From Actinomycetota bacterium (GTDB taxonomy: Bacteria; Actinomycetota; Thermoleophilia; UBA2241): a DNA stretch of 12,435 bases. The translations under genes were made by a program, and so were the position numbers. The DNA lies in contig PMKK01000309.1 in the NCBI GenBank assembly GCA_003157715.1, positions 6,231 to 18,665 of the forward strand, read 5' to 3'. Below, in pieces: positions 1-6,282 of this stretch. Each line of letters begins with the position of its first letter. The first letter of the stretch is position 1. The notes beneath the pieces were generated by a model that saw only the letters and a list, made by a program, of their open reading frames with translations, made no database searches and had not been told where the DNA came from.

Positions 1-1
1 C

Positions 2-340
2 AGCCAGACGCCGCTGAGCCTCGACACGCCGGCCGGCCCTCAGGGCGACGCCCAGATCGGTCAGCTGATCGAAGACGAAAACGCCGTGGCGCCGTTCGAG
101 GCCGTCGGCGAGGTCCTGCGCGGGGAGCAGCTCAAGGAGATCCTCTCGAGCCTGAGCCATCGCGAGCGCAGCGTCATCGAGTTGCGCTACGGCCTGCGCG
201 ACGATCGGCCGCGCACCCTGGACGAGGTCGGCCAGCGCTTTGGCCTGACCCGCGAGCGTATCCGCCAGATCGAGGCCAAGACGCTGGCCAAGCTGCGCAG
301 CCGCGGCGAGTCGCAGCAGCTGCGCGAGTGCCTCGACTGA
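2..340 (+). CDS. rpoD: RNA polymerase primary sigma factor (RpoD/SigA), C-terminal part, 5' truncated by window
   Basis: The reading frame is open from base 2 and stops at TGA 338-340, giving 112 residues of a gene that begins before the window. It starts inside the end of sigma region 3 (TPLSLDTPAG, then IGQLIEDENA), a stretch typical of group 1 sigma factors. It continues through region 4.1 (LSHRERSVIELRYGLRD) and the region 4.2 helix-turn-helix (TLDEVGQRFGLTRERIRQIE, then AKTLAKLR), which reads the -35 element. The end, LRECLD, matches the usual LR-x-FL(D/E) end of RpoD/SigA. The conserved DxxPxTLxEVGxxFxxTRERIRQIEAKxLxKLR pattern is what separates primary sigma factors from SigB- or ECF-type ones. 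A group 2 paralogue (HrdB/SigB-like) cannot be excluded from this fragment. No terminator separates it from the next gene 33 bases downstream, so read-through transcription is plausible. Confidence 0.93.
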   Translation, partial: SQTPLSLDTPAGPQGDAQIGQLIEDENAVAPFEAVGEVLRGEQLKEILSSLSHRERSVIELRYGLRDDRPRTLDEVGQRFGLTRERIRQIEAKTLAKLRSRGESQQLRECLD

Positions 341-372
341 CGAATTTACGCGCCTTCGAAGGGAGTGACGGC

Positions 373-1473
373 GTGGCCCGCGTTCGCGTCCGGGTCCGTC
401 GCGCCGGCAACGCTTTCGTCGTGACGGCGGTCGCCGTGGCTGCCGTCGCCATCGGCGGTCTTGCCGTACCTGCTACCGGTCGTGCCGCGGGCTCGGTCTC
501 ACAGGCCAAGGCTCAAGCCGGTCGTATCGCCGGCCAGATCGCCGCGCTCGACGGCCGTATGGCCGTCGTGGCCGGACGCTACGACGCCACCGCCCAGCGC
601 CTCTCGCTGGTCGACGCCCGGATAGCCGCCAATCGGCGCCGCCTCGTCGCCGCGCGCTACGATCTGGCCGTCGCGCATCGCACGCTGGCCGAGCGCGTCG
701 TGGCCATGTACAAGGCGCCGGCAAGCGGCTTTCTCGACGTAGCCCTGTCGGCAAGGAGCTTCGACGACCTGGTGAGCAGGGTGAACCTGTGGAACGGAGT
801 CTTTCGTCAGGGAGCGGCGGCCGTGACGAGCGTCAAACGCTACAAGGGCGAGGTCCAGCGGCAGGCGGTGCGGCTGCAGGGTGACCAAAGGCAGGCCCAG
901 GCGCTGCTCGCCCAGGTCGCCGCGCAACGCACCGAGATCGCCGCCGAGGTGCGCCAGGGCCAGACGCTGCTGGCCGCCGCGCAGGCCAGGGTGACGACGC
1001 TCGTCAGACAGCAGAAGGCGCGCAAGGCGGCGGCTGCTGCCGCCGCCCGGGCAGCGGCGGCGGCCGCCCGGCGGGCCGCGGCCGCGGGTTACCACCCGGT
1101 CTCCGGCGCCGCCGGCGCCTATTCGCCGGCAAGCTGGGCGCGGGCGCTGCTGGGCTATCTGGGAATGCCCAGGACCTCGCAGAACCTGACGGCCATCACC
1201 GCCTGGGAGCTCGCCGAGGGTGGCAACTGGTTCAACTCGGCGCGCTTCAATCCGCTCGATACGACCATGCCCGAACCCGGCGCCACCGACATGAACAGCG
1301 TCGGGGTCAAGGCCTACACGAGCTGGGCTCAAGGCTTCACAGCCACCGTCGCGACCTTGCGCAACGGTCGTTACGGCCCTATCCTCGCCGCTCTCCAGAA
1401 GGGCGACAGCGCGCTGGCGGTTGCCGAAGCGGTGGCTGCTTCGCCGTGGGGCACCGGCGGCTTCGGCGTCTAG
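373..1473 (+). CDS. Exported coiled-coil protein with C-terminal lysozyme-like domain (putative peptidoglycan hydrolase)
   Basis: This is a 366-residue protein. I chose GTG at 373 because GGGAG at 361-365 sits 7 bases upstream; a GTG at 328 in the same frame would overlap the sigma gene and lacks such a site. Residues 12-33 are a hydrophobic signal or anchor segment, ending near GRAAG. Residues about 40-225 are a long Gln/Ala/Arg-rich coiled coil. It contains MYKAPASGFLDVALSARSF from residue 112, close to the N-terminal coiled-coil domain of PcsB and actinobacterial NlpC/P60 hydrolases, which FtsEX-type partners control. An Ala-rich hinge (about 215-250) leads to a compact C-terminal domain (252-366) with AWELAEGGNW, FNPLDTT, NSVGVKAY and SPWGTGGF. 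This pattern occurs in lysozyme-like domains of actinobacterial and phage proteins; E279 or E282 would be the candidate acid. No NlpC/P60 Cys-His pair is present. Cell-wall cleavage is inference; the domain could also only bind wall. Confidence 0.75.
   Translation: MARVRVRVRRAGNAFVVTAVAVAAVAIGGLAVPATGRAAGSVSQAKAQAGRIAGQIAALDGRMAVVAGRYDATAQRLSLVDARIAANRRRLVAARYDLAVAHRTLAERVVAMYKAPASGFLDVALSARSFDDLVSRVNLWNGVFRQGAAAVTSVKRYKGEVQRQAVRLQGDQRQAQALLAQVAAQRTEIAAEVRQGQTLLAAAQARVTTLVRQQKARKAAAAAAARAAAAAARRAAAAGYHPVSGAAGAYSPASWARALLGYLGMPRTSQNLTAITAWELAEGGNWFNSARFNPLDTTMPEPGATDMNSVGVKAYTSWAQGFTATVATLRNGRYGPILAALQKGDSALAVAEAVAASPWGTGGFGV
1021..1085 (+). repeat. GC-rich low-complexity Ala/Arg hinge-coding tract
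   Basis: This tract is almost only G and C and encodes a run of Ala broken by Arg (KAAAAAAARAAAAAARRAAA-like) between the coiled coil and the C-terminal domain of the hydrolase-like protein. It probably forms a flexible or helical hinge. Such tracts are prone to slippage, so its length may differ between strains. Confidence 0.6.
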
Positions 1474-1609
1474 CATTCTGGTCTGACAGGTCGCCGGCAC
1501 GCGAGCCGCGAGGCGCGAGCCGGCGCCTGGGCGCGGCTGGCCGGCCTCAACCTCCTTGGGCCATCGTCCGATACTGCTGTGGTGCGTGCCGGCCGTGCCG
1601 GGGCGCGAG

Positions 1610-1636
1610 TCGACAGTGGCGCCTGCCGCCTATGAC
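1610..1636 (+). promoter_or_regulatory. Possible promoter for the membrane protein gene
   Basis: TCGACA at 1610-1615 (5 of 6 to TTGACA) is followed after 15 bases by TATGAC at 1631-1636 (4 of 6 to TATAAT). This would give a leader of about 65 bases before the ATG at 1708. The spacer is short, so the call is weak. I see nothing else convincing in the gap 1474-1707. Confidence 0.28.
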
Positions 1637-1707
1637 GGGCGCGCCGGCGAACGAGTGGTTTTCGGGCAGCGGGCCGTTTGCGGCGCGAGCCCGCAGGGAG
1701 GGGTCAG

Positions 1708-2865
1708 ATGGACATCGCGGGGGTCTTTGACAGCGCTTGGAGCCTGTACAGGCGCAACGTCGGCTGGCTGATCGTCGCCGGCATCATCGCTGGGGTCGTC
1801 TCCGGTGGTGTAGCCCGGCTCTCCGCGGCGCTCGGCGTTGCCGCGGGCCTGGCGACCTTTGGCGGCCTTTCCAGCAGCGGCTCGAGCGGCGGCGTCTCGC
1901 TGGCCGGCGCCCTGGGCGGCACGATGCTCGTCGCCGCTTGCGGTTTTCTGGTCGCCCAGCTGCTGGTGCTCGCGCTCGAGGGGGGCATGCTCAAGATGGC
2001 CATCGACAGTGGCCGCGGCGGACGCAGCGCGCAATTCGGCGATCTCTTCGCCGGCTTTGCCCGCCTGCCGGCCTACCTCGTGTTCGGGCTCATCGCCGCC
2101 TTTGGGGTGCCCGCGGCTTGTCTGCTGGTCTTCGCGGTCACGGCCAAGCTCGCGCCCGCGCTGCTCCTGCTTGCCGTTCCCGTCTGCTTCGTCGTGGCCG
2201 TCTGGCTCTTCGTGAACTGGGTGTATGCCGTGCCGCTCATCGCCGATCGCGGCCTGGGCCCGATCGAGGCCCTCAGTCGCAGTCGCGAGATGGTCACCCG
2301 GGTCGGCTGGTTTTCGACGTTCGGCCTGCTTCTGCTGGTGAGCATACTGCTGTGGCTGGGCTCTTTTGTGATCTCGGCCGCGACCGCGCTGCTCTTTGGG
2401 CGCAGCGCCGCCGCGAGCGTCGTGGGGATGAGCTTCGCTGCCGTCCTCGCCATGCCCTATGTGGTGTGCTATCTGGCCGGCATGTACCTGGGCTCCGAAA
2501 CGCGAGGAACCGCCCCTGCGTACGGGGGCTCCCCGTCACCGGGTCAGGGCTTTGGCCCGTACGGCGGCGCGCCGGGCGGTCCCGCACCCTTCACCTCCTC
2601 CTTCGCGAGCCCTCAGGCGAGCAGTCAGGCTGCGGCGTCGTTCGGTCTCGCGCAGGCGTCCGCGGTGTCCGCGACTCCGCCACCCGCAAGCGACCCCGGC
2701 GTCGGCTCGGCGCCGGGGCTGGCGCCGTTGCCGCCGGCGCCGCCCGACAGGGCGGCCGAGGCGGCGGCCTGGGCGAATGCAGCCGATCCGCTGGCCCGGC
2801 CGCCGGCCCCGCCCGGCCCCGCACGCGCTTCAGGGGCTGCTGACCTGTCCTGGCTCTCGGAGTAG
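1708..2865 (+). CDS. Six-span membrane protein with Pro/Ala/Gly-rich C-terminal tail, function unknown
   Basis: This is a 385-residue protein. ATG 1708 is preceded by GGGAGGG at 1696-1702, five bases away. About six hydrophobic segments fall near residues 18-36, 70-95, 118-142, 146-176, 204-231 and 237-262. The layout starts with a short amphipathic N terminus (FDSAWSLYRRNVGW) and has a conserved-looking GLGPIEALSRSREMVTRVGW loop between spans four and five. It resembles the loosely related YciC / DUF975 / glycerophosphodiester-phosphodiesterase membrane-domain proteins common in Gram-positive bacteria, most of unknown role. The N-terminal half has a Gly/Ser-rich loop (about 50-66). Residues 263-385 form a soluble, disordered tail of Pro, Ala, Gly and Ser ending in ADLSWLSE, probably cytoplasmic. 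No catalytic motif is visible. The gene stands alone, with gaps of about 230 bases upstream and 190 bases downstream. Confidence 0.8.
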   Translation: MDIAGVFDSAWSLYRRNVGWLIVAGIIAGVVSGGVARLSAALGVAAGLATFGGLSSSGSSGGVSLAGALGGTMLVAACGFLVAQLLVLALEGGMLKMAIDSGRGGRSAQFGDLFAGFARLPAYLVFGLIAAFGVPAACLLVFAVTAKLAPALLLLAVPVCFVVAVWLFVNWVYAVPLIADRGLGPIEALSRSREMVTRVGWFSTFGLLLLVSILLWLGSFVISAATALLFGRSAAASVVGMSFAAVLAMPYVVCYLAGMYLGSETRGTAPAYGGSPSPGQGFGPYGGAPGGPAPFTSSFASPQASSQAAASFGLAQASAVSATPPPASDPGVGSAPGLAPLPPAPPDRAAEAAAWANAADPLARPPAPPGPARASGAADLSWLSE

Positions 2866-2984
2866 GCCGGCGGCCGTCCGCGGGCGCGGGCGATCTTCCG
2901 TCCGGGGAGGCAGTCCCGAGGCCGCTGACGGCCGGTCGTCGCCGCGGGCCGGCCCCGGCCGGTGCGGCGGCATGGTCGCGCCGA

Positions 2985-3012
2985 TTGACGGGGCCCGCGC
3001 ACGGCTTACCAT
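2985..3012 (+). promoter_or_regulatory. Sigma-70-type promoter of the small TatA/B-like gene
   Basis: TTGACG at 2985-2990 (5 of 6) and TACCAT at 3007-3012 (4 of 6, with the important first A and last T) are separated by 16 bases, a form typical of actinobacterial housekeeping promoters. The predicted start near 3019 gives a leader of about 38 bases ahead of the Shine-Dalgarno-linked start at 3057. Confidence 0.6.
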
Positions 3013-3025
3013 GAGACGGTCGTCG

Positions 3026-3043
3026 TCGGTCGCGGAAGACCGA
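3026..3043 (+). promoter_or_regulatory. Small leader hairpin abutting the Shine-Dalgarno
   Basis: TCGGTC (3026-3031) and GACCGA (3038-3043) form a perfect 6-bp stem around the loop GCGGAA. The stem ends one base before AAGGAG (3044-3049). It could modulate ribosome access or stabilise the 5' end; a chance hairpin is possible at this GC content. Confidence 0.3.
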
Positions 3044-3049
3044 AAGGAG
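3044..3049 (+). promoter_or_regulatory. Strong ribosome binding site that points to a CTG start
   Basis: AAGGAG is the best Shine-Dalgarno in the window. It lies 7 bases before CTG 3057 but 22 bases before the first in-frame GTG (3072). No ATG, GTG or TTG of the right frame lies at a normal distance, so it decides for CTG. Confidence 0.6.
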
Positions 3050-3056
3050 TCCGACC

Positions 3057-3356
3057 CTGAACCTCGGCCGTGTGCTGATAGCCGCCTTCATGGTGGCGAT
3101 CTTCCTCGGCCCCAGGCGCTGGATGGCCTGGGCCGCTGAGCTGCATGACCGCGCTGGTCTGATCAGGGCGGTCATGCGTGCGCGGCGCGCACCCGGTGTC
3201 GAGCCTTGCGAACCGTCGCGAGCCGCCGTCGAACCGTCGCGAGCCGCCGTCGAACCGTCGCTAGCCGCCGTCGAACCGTCGCACGGCGCCGTCGAATCGT
3301 CGCGAGCCGCCGTCGAACCGTCGCGAGGCGCCGGCGAGTCGCCGCTTCGCGACTAG
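3057..3356 (+). CDS. Small membrane protein with TatA/TatB-like N terminus and EPSRAAV tandem-repeat tail
   Basis: From CTG 3057 this is 99 residues; from GTG 3072 it would be 94. Residues 3-17 form a short hydrophobic segment, followed by LGPRR (17-21) and an amphipathic helix (about 20-43) with W22, W25, L29, A33, I36 and M40 on one face and R21, E28, D31, R32, R37 and R41 elsewhere. Short membrane helix, (F/L)GP(K/R)R hinge, then amphipathic helix is the layout of TatA/TatB. TatB of E. coli has LGPQR then IRALR, here LGPRR then IRAVMR. The usual Leu-Pro after the hinge is replaced by Trp-Met, so this is a lead and not an assignment. Residues about 50-95 are a seven-residue repeat (VEPSRAA and variants) encoded by 21-bp DNA repeats; it should be disordered. 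No other tat gene is near. It converges with the permease operon. Confidence 0.55.
   Translation: MNLGRVLIAAFMVAIFLGPRRWMAWAAELHDRAGLIRAVMRARRAPGVEPCEPSRAAVEPSRAAVEPSLAAVEPSHGAVESSRAAVEPSRGAGESPLRD
3210..3350 (+). repeat. Tandem 21-bp coding repeat, about seven copies
   Basis: Copies of a 21-base unit (GAACCGTCGCGAGCCGCCGT plus C) begin at 3210, 3231, 3252, 3273, 3294, 3315 and, degenerate, 3336. The period is exact and in frame, encoding EPSRAAV, EPSLAAV, EPSHGAV and ESSRAAV variants. Variation is mostly single substitutions, so the array looks recently expanded. Gain or loss of a unit would keep the reading frame. Confidence 0.9.
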
Positions 3357-3447
3357 GGCAGACCGCCTCTCACCGTCAGAGCGGGCCGATCGGCGTCTCG
3401 CCGCGGCCCTTCGGGCACGCTGCCGGCCGCTCGCCGGCGAAAAGCGC

Positions 3448-4902
3448 CTACGTGTCGCTCGCGCGCCTCTCTTCGTCCTGCCTGCCGAGCGGCGGGCGCG
3501 GCGCCCCCTCGTTTAGGACGAAGCTGCCTGTCACGTCGCCCAGCGGCACGGCGACGTCGGCGGGCAGAAGCGGCTGAGCGGCAGAGTCCGAGTAGCCGGC
3601 GGTGTCTTCGCGGTTGCGCAGCCGGGGGTCGAGGATCTGGTCGAAGGCGGTGCCCATGAACGTGAAGGCCAGCACCACGAAGACGATGGCGATGCCCGGC
3701 GGCAGGATGTACCACCAGGCCGGCAGGGTGGCGGCGCCCGATCCCCAGGCGTTGTGGAGCATGGTGCCCCAACTGAAATTGAGCGGGTCGCCCAGGCCGA
3801 GGAACGAGAGCTCGGTCTCGGCGGTGATCGCTTCGGCCACCACCAGGATCGTGTTGGCGAAGATCAGCGGGAAGACGTTGGGCAGGACGTGCCGGTTCAT
3901 GACGTGGAGATCGCTCGAGCCGATGGCCTTGGCGCGCTCGATGTAAGGCAGCTCGCGGACCCGCAGCGCATCGGCCCGCACGACGCGGGCCGTGCCCGGC
4001 CAGCTCGTGACCCCGATGATGACGATCACGATCACGTAGTTGTGGCCCCAGGCGGCCGCCAGCACCATCGCCAGAGGTAGCCAGGGAATGACGAGGAAGG
4101 CGTCGGTGATGCGCATCCAGATCTCGCCGGCCCACCCGCCGAAGTAGCCGGCGGCGATGCCGATGCCGGCCCCGAGCACCGTCGAGATGACCGTTGCCAT
4201 GAGGCCAACGACCAGCGATATGCGGGCGCTCCAGATGAACTCGGCGAGGATCGACAGCCCCTGCTCGTCGGTGCCCATGAGGTGGTAGTAGCTCGCGGTC
4301 GGGTGCTGGAACGCGGGGCCGATCTGGGCATCGGGCGCCAAATGGGCGTGGCCGGCCAGGAAGGGCGCGAAGAGGGCGATCGCCACGAACACCGCGATGA
4401 TCCAGAGGCCGGCCATGCCCTGCCGGTTCGAGCGGTAGAGCTGCCAGGTGTGGCGCGCGTTGCGCACGGCGAGCTGGGCGCGCTCGGGATGCGCCCGGCC
4501 CCACAGCCACACGCACGCCGCGACCAGCACCACCGTCACGGTCTGGCACAGCCAGGTGACGGTGCCGGTGCGGTGGGCGAGGCTGAACCCCTGCGAGCTC
4601 AGGAGGCCGCCGTTGAGAAGCCCCCAGAGGGCAAGCGACAGGCCGGTCGCGATCACGGCGGCGGGAAGGCTCCACGAGGCGGCGCGACGGATCAGCAAGG
4701 CCGTTCCCGCGGCCAGTACCGCCGCGCCGGCGATGAGCAGGTACAGCGGCGGGAAGTTGCCGATCGACGGCGAGAAGAAGCCCTTCACGACCGCCCCGAG
4801 CCCGTTCGAGACGGGGATGGTCTTGGGGTATCTGATGAGCTCGAGGGCGAGCCAGACGACCGGTGTCCAGAGTGCGATCCACAGCTTCAGCCGGCGCGGC
4901 AT
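3448..4902 (-). CDS. Peptide/nickel-type ABC transporter permease, DppC/OppC family, with N-terminal membrane extension
   Basis: This is a 484-residue inner-membrane subunit of a peptide-type importer. The core (about 155-430) is DppC/OppC-like. It starts with an OppC N-terminal segment (SNRQGMAGLWIIAVFV), then YHLMGTDEQGLSIL with WSARISLVVG, the usual opening of the permease domain. The EAA loop that docks the ATPase is ERAKAIGSSDLHVMNRHVLP, followed by AETELSFLGLG and a final ILDPRLR. Unlike ordinary DppC (about 300 residues), the first 150 residues add four hydrophobic segments (about 7-23, 50-71, 78-96, 113-134) of unknown role. The last 50 residues are a polar tail. ATG at 4902 overlaps the stop of the upstream permease as TGATG on the minus strand, so translation is coupled. 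The substrate cannot be read from sequence; peptides are likely given the neighbours. No ATPase gene follows: the next gene converges on it. Confidence 0.92.
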   Translation of the reverse strand: MPRRLKLWIALWTPVVWLALELIRYPKTIPVSNGLGAVVKGFFSPSIGNFPPLYLLIAGAAVLAAGTALLIRRAASWSLPAAVIATGLSLALWGLLNGGLLSSQGFSLAHRTGTVTWLCQTVTVVLVAACVWLWGRAHPERAQLAVRNARHTWQLYRSNRQGMAGLWIIAVFVAIALFAPFLAGHAHLAPDAQIGPAFQHPTASYYHLMGTDEQGLSILAEFIWSARISLVVGLMATVISTVLGAGIGIAAGYFGGWAGEIWMRITDAFLVIPWLPLAMVLAAAWGHNYVIVIVIIGVTSWPGTARVVRADALRVRELPYIERAKAIGSSDLHVMNRHVLPNVFPLIFANTILVVAEAITAETELSFLGLGDPLNFSWGTMLHNAWGSGAATLPAWWYILPPGIAIVFVVLAFTFMGTAFDQILDPRLRNREDTAGYSDSAAQPLLPADVAVPLGDVTGSFVLNEGAPRPPLGRQDEERRASDT

Positions 4903-5891
4903 CAGGCGTTCACGCGTGGATCGATGTAGTACATCATGATGTCAGCGATCAGGTTGGCGACGATCACGGCTACGCTGCCCAGCAGAAAGACGGCCTGCAT
5001 GACGGGGTAGTCGTGGGCGTCCATCGCCTGGAAGGACAGCAGGCCGATCCCCGGCCAGTTGAAGACGCTCTCGATCAGGATCGCACCCGAGACGATGAAG
5101 CCCAGGTTCATCATCACGAGGCTCACCGTGGGCAGCATGGCGTTAGGCACCACGTGGTGCCAGAGCACGTTGGTGGAGCTCAGGCCCTTGGCCTGCGCGG
5201 TCAGGACGTAGTCCTCTTTCATCACGCCGGTCAGTGAGCTGCGCATGATCAGGTGGTACTCGCCGTAGTAGCCCAGGGCGAACATGATGACCGGCAGCGT
5301 GATGTGGTAGAGCAGAGTCTTAAAGGTCGTCCAGTCGAGTGGGAACGGACCCCACATGGCGAAGTGCTCCATGGGGATCGACATGCGTCCCACCGGAAAC
5401 CAGCCCAGAGCCACCGAGAAGAACATGATCGCCAGCAGGCACTGCCAGAAGGTCGGCATGGCGTACATGATCATGCTGAAGTCGGTGCTCGCCGTGTCGA
5501 AGGCCTTGCCGCGCTTCCAGCCCGCGACCACGCCCTCGACCATGCCGATGATGGTCGCCAGGATCGTGCCCAGCCCGCACAGGAGCACCGTCGCCCAGAT
5601 GCGCTGTTCGACGATCTGGGTCACCGGCACCTTCTGCGAGAACGAATAGCCGAACTTGAGATGGATCGTGTCGGACCAGTAGTAGATGAACTGCTCCCAC
5701 ATGGGCTTGTCCAGGTGGAACGCCGCGCGTTGCTGGGCGAGCGCGCTGATGGCGACCTTGCCCTTGGGCAGCAGCAGCCTGGCGGGGTCGCCCGGCATGA
5801 TGCGAAACAGGACGAAGTTGAACGAGGCGACGAGGACGATGGTGAGCAGCGCGTTGGCGATCTTGCGCGCGAAGTAGGCGCGCTTACCCAC
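4902..5891 (-). CDS. Peptide/nickel-type ABC transporter permease, DppB/OppB family
   Basis: This is a 329-residue permease, the normal length for DppB/OppB. The N terminus is a membrane helix running into FVLFRIMPGDPARLL, the family's hallmark MPGDP motif, then an extracytoplasmic loop with LDKPMWEQFIYYW and LKFGYSFSQKVPV. Further spans lead to the EAA loop (MKEDYVLTAQAKGLS, then VLWHHVVPNAMLP) that contacts the ATPase, and the end is YYIDPRVNA. It heads the minus-strand pair and partners with the DppC-like subunit by one-base stop-start overlap. The start is GTG 5891: an in-frame TAA lies two codons upstream and the family N terminus fits. No Shine-Dalgarno is visible before it, so initiation may be weak or the upstream leader may matter. 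It diverges from the binding-protein gene at 6283, which probably supplies its ligand-delivery partner. Confidence 0.93.
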   Translation of the reverse strand: MGKRAYFARKIANALLTIVLVASFNFVLFRIMPGDPARLLLPKGKVAISALAQQRAAFHLDKPMWEQFIYYWSDTIHLKFGYSFSQKVPVTQIVEQRIWATVLLCGLGTILATIIGMVEGVVAGWKRGKAFDTASTDFSMIMYAMPTFWQCLLAIMFFSVALGWFPVGRMSIPMEHFAMWGPFPLDWTTFKTLLYHITLPVIMFALGYYGEYHLIMRSSLTGVMKEDYVLTAQAKGLSSTNVLWHHVVPNAMLPTVSLVMMNLGFIVSGAILIESVFNWPGIGLLSFQAMDAHDYPVMQAVFLLGSVAVIVANLIADIMMYYIDPRVNA

Positions 5892-5962
5892 GGCTTAGGG
5901 GGCGGCGCGTCCCGTGGCGTCGGCAATCCGGCGGCGGCACCGTCTCGCGCCCGCCCATGCCC

Positions 5963-5996
5963 TTTGTGTCTGAAAAGGAACGCCCCATTTGTGTCT
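5963..5996. repeat. Direct repeat TTTGTGTCT, two copies 25 bp apart
   Basis: TTTGTGTCT occurs at 5963-5971 and 5988-5996, each preceded by a C-rich stretch (GCCC and GCCCCA). The start-to-start distance is 25 bases. The copies lie in the 391-bp divergent gap between the permease operon and the binding-protein gene and stand out as A/T-richer than their surroundings. A pair of regulator half-sites is one reading; chance duplication is the other. Confidence 0.4.
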
Positions 5997-6020
5997 CGCC
6001 CTGATCGCCCCGTGCGCCAA

Positions 6021-6047
6021 CATATAGGACGTCCCAGCGCGTCGCAA
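6021..6047 (-). promoter_or_regulatory. Possible promoter for the permease operon
   Basis: On the minus strand TTGCGA (6047-6042) is followed after 15 bases by TATATG (6026-6021), the most A/T-rich spot in the gap. It would give a leader of about 120 bases containing the TTTGTGTCT repeats. The short spacer keeps confidence low. Confidence 0.3.
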
Positions 6048-6129
6048 GGGCAGCGCGGTCGCCCGGCAAGGCCCCGCGCGCGGGTGGTGGCCGGGGCTGT
6101 CCTCTGTGCGGCAGCCGCCCTGGTGACCC

Positions 6130-6157
6130 TTGCGACGCGTGACGACGCGGCTAGAAT
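6130..6157 (+). promoter_or_regulatory. Promoter of the solute-binding protein gene
   Basis: TTGCGA at 6130-6135 (4 of 6) and TAGAAT at 6152-6157 (5 of 6) are 16 bases apart. Transcription would start near 6164 and give a leader of about 120 bases that contains the 15-bp repeats. This is the best plus-strand promoter match in the divergent region. Confidence 0.5.
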
Positions 6158-6180
6158 GGCGTCGTGCGGACACGGCCGCC

Positions 6181-6240
6181 GGCCGGAAAGGCGTCGGCCG
6201 GAAAGTCGCCGGCCCGCAAGACGCCGGCCCGACGGACGTC
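6181..6240 (+). repeat. Four 15-bp tandem repeats in the leader of the binding-protein gene
   Basis: Four units start at 6181, 6196, 6211 and 6226, all beginning GGCC(G/C)G or GGCCCG and ending in a G/C-rich GTC or GCC (first two units: GGCCGGAAAGGCGTC and GGCCGGAAAGTCGCC). The first two differ at two positions; the last two are more diverged. They lie between the predicted promoter and the start codon and are also open in frame with the downstream gene, but the signal peptide and ribosome site place the real start after them. Confidence 0.65.
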
Positions 6241-6282
6241 GGCGCAGGCCCGGGAACGTCCGGTCGAGCGGGGGAGGGGCGC

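Noticed and set aside
328..372. Earlier GTG start (328) for the hydrolase-like gene
   Set aside because: It overlaps the sigma gene and lacks a ribosome site; GTG 373 has GGGAG at 7 bases and gives a normal signal peptide.
3210..3350. CRISPR-like array
   Set aside because: Units are contiguous with a 21-bp period and no unique spacers; it is an in-frame protein repeat.
3400..3445. Possible bidirectional terminator between the small gene and the permease operon
   Set aside because: Only short imperfect GC stems (for example GCCGG with CCGGC) and no T run on either strand; not distinguishable from chance here.
3206..3577. Open frame reading the 21-bp repeats as RRRTVAS units
   Set aside because: It is the repeat array in another frame, has no ribosome site, and runs into the end of the convergent permease gene.
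3353..4882. Long minus-strand open frame of about 509 codons overlapping the DppC-like gene
   Set aside because: It is a shifted frame of the permease on the same strand, Arg/Pro/His-rich with no membrane pattern; the other frame has clear permease motifs.
6130..6282. Upstream in-frame start for the binding protein, adding about 51 residues with a five-residue repeat
   Set aside because: It would start inside the predicted promoter and bury the signal peptide; GTG 6283 has GGAGG at five bases and a typical export signal.
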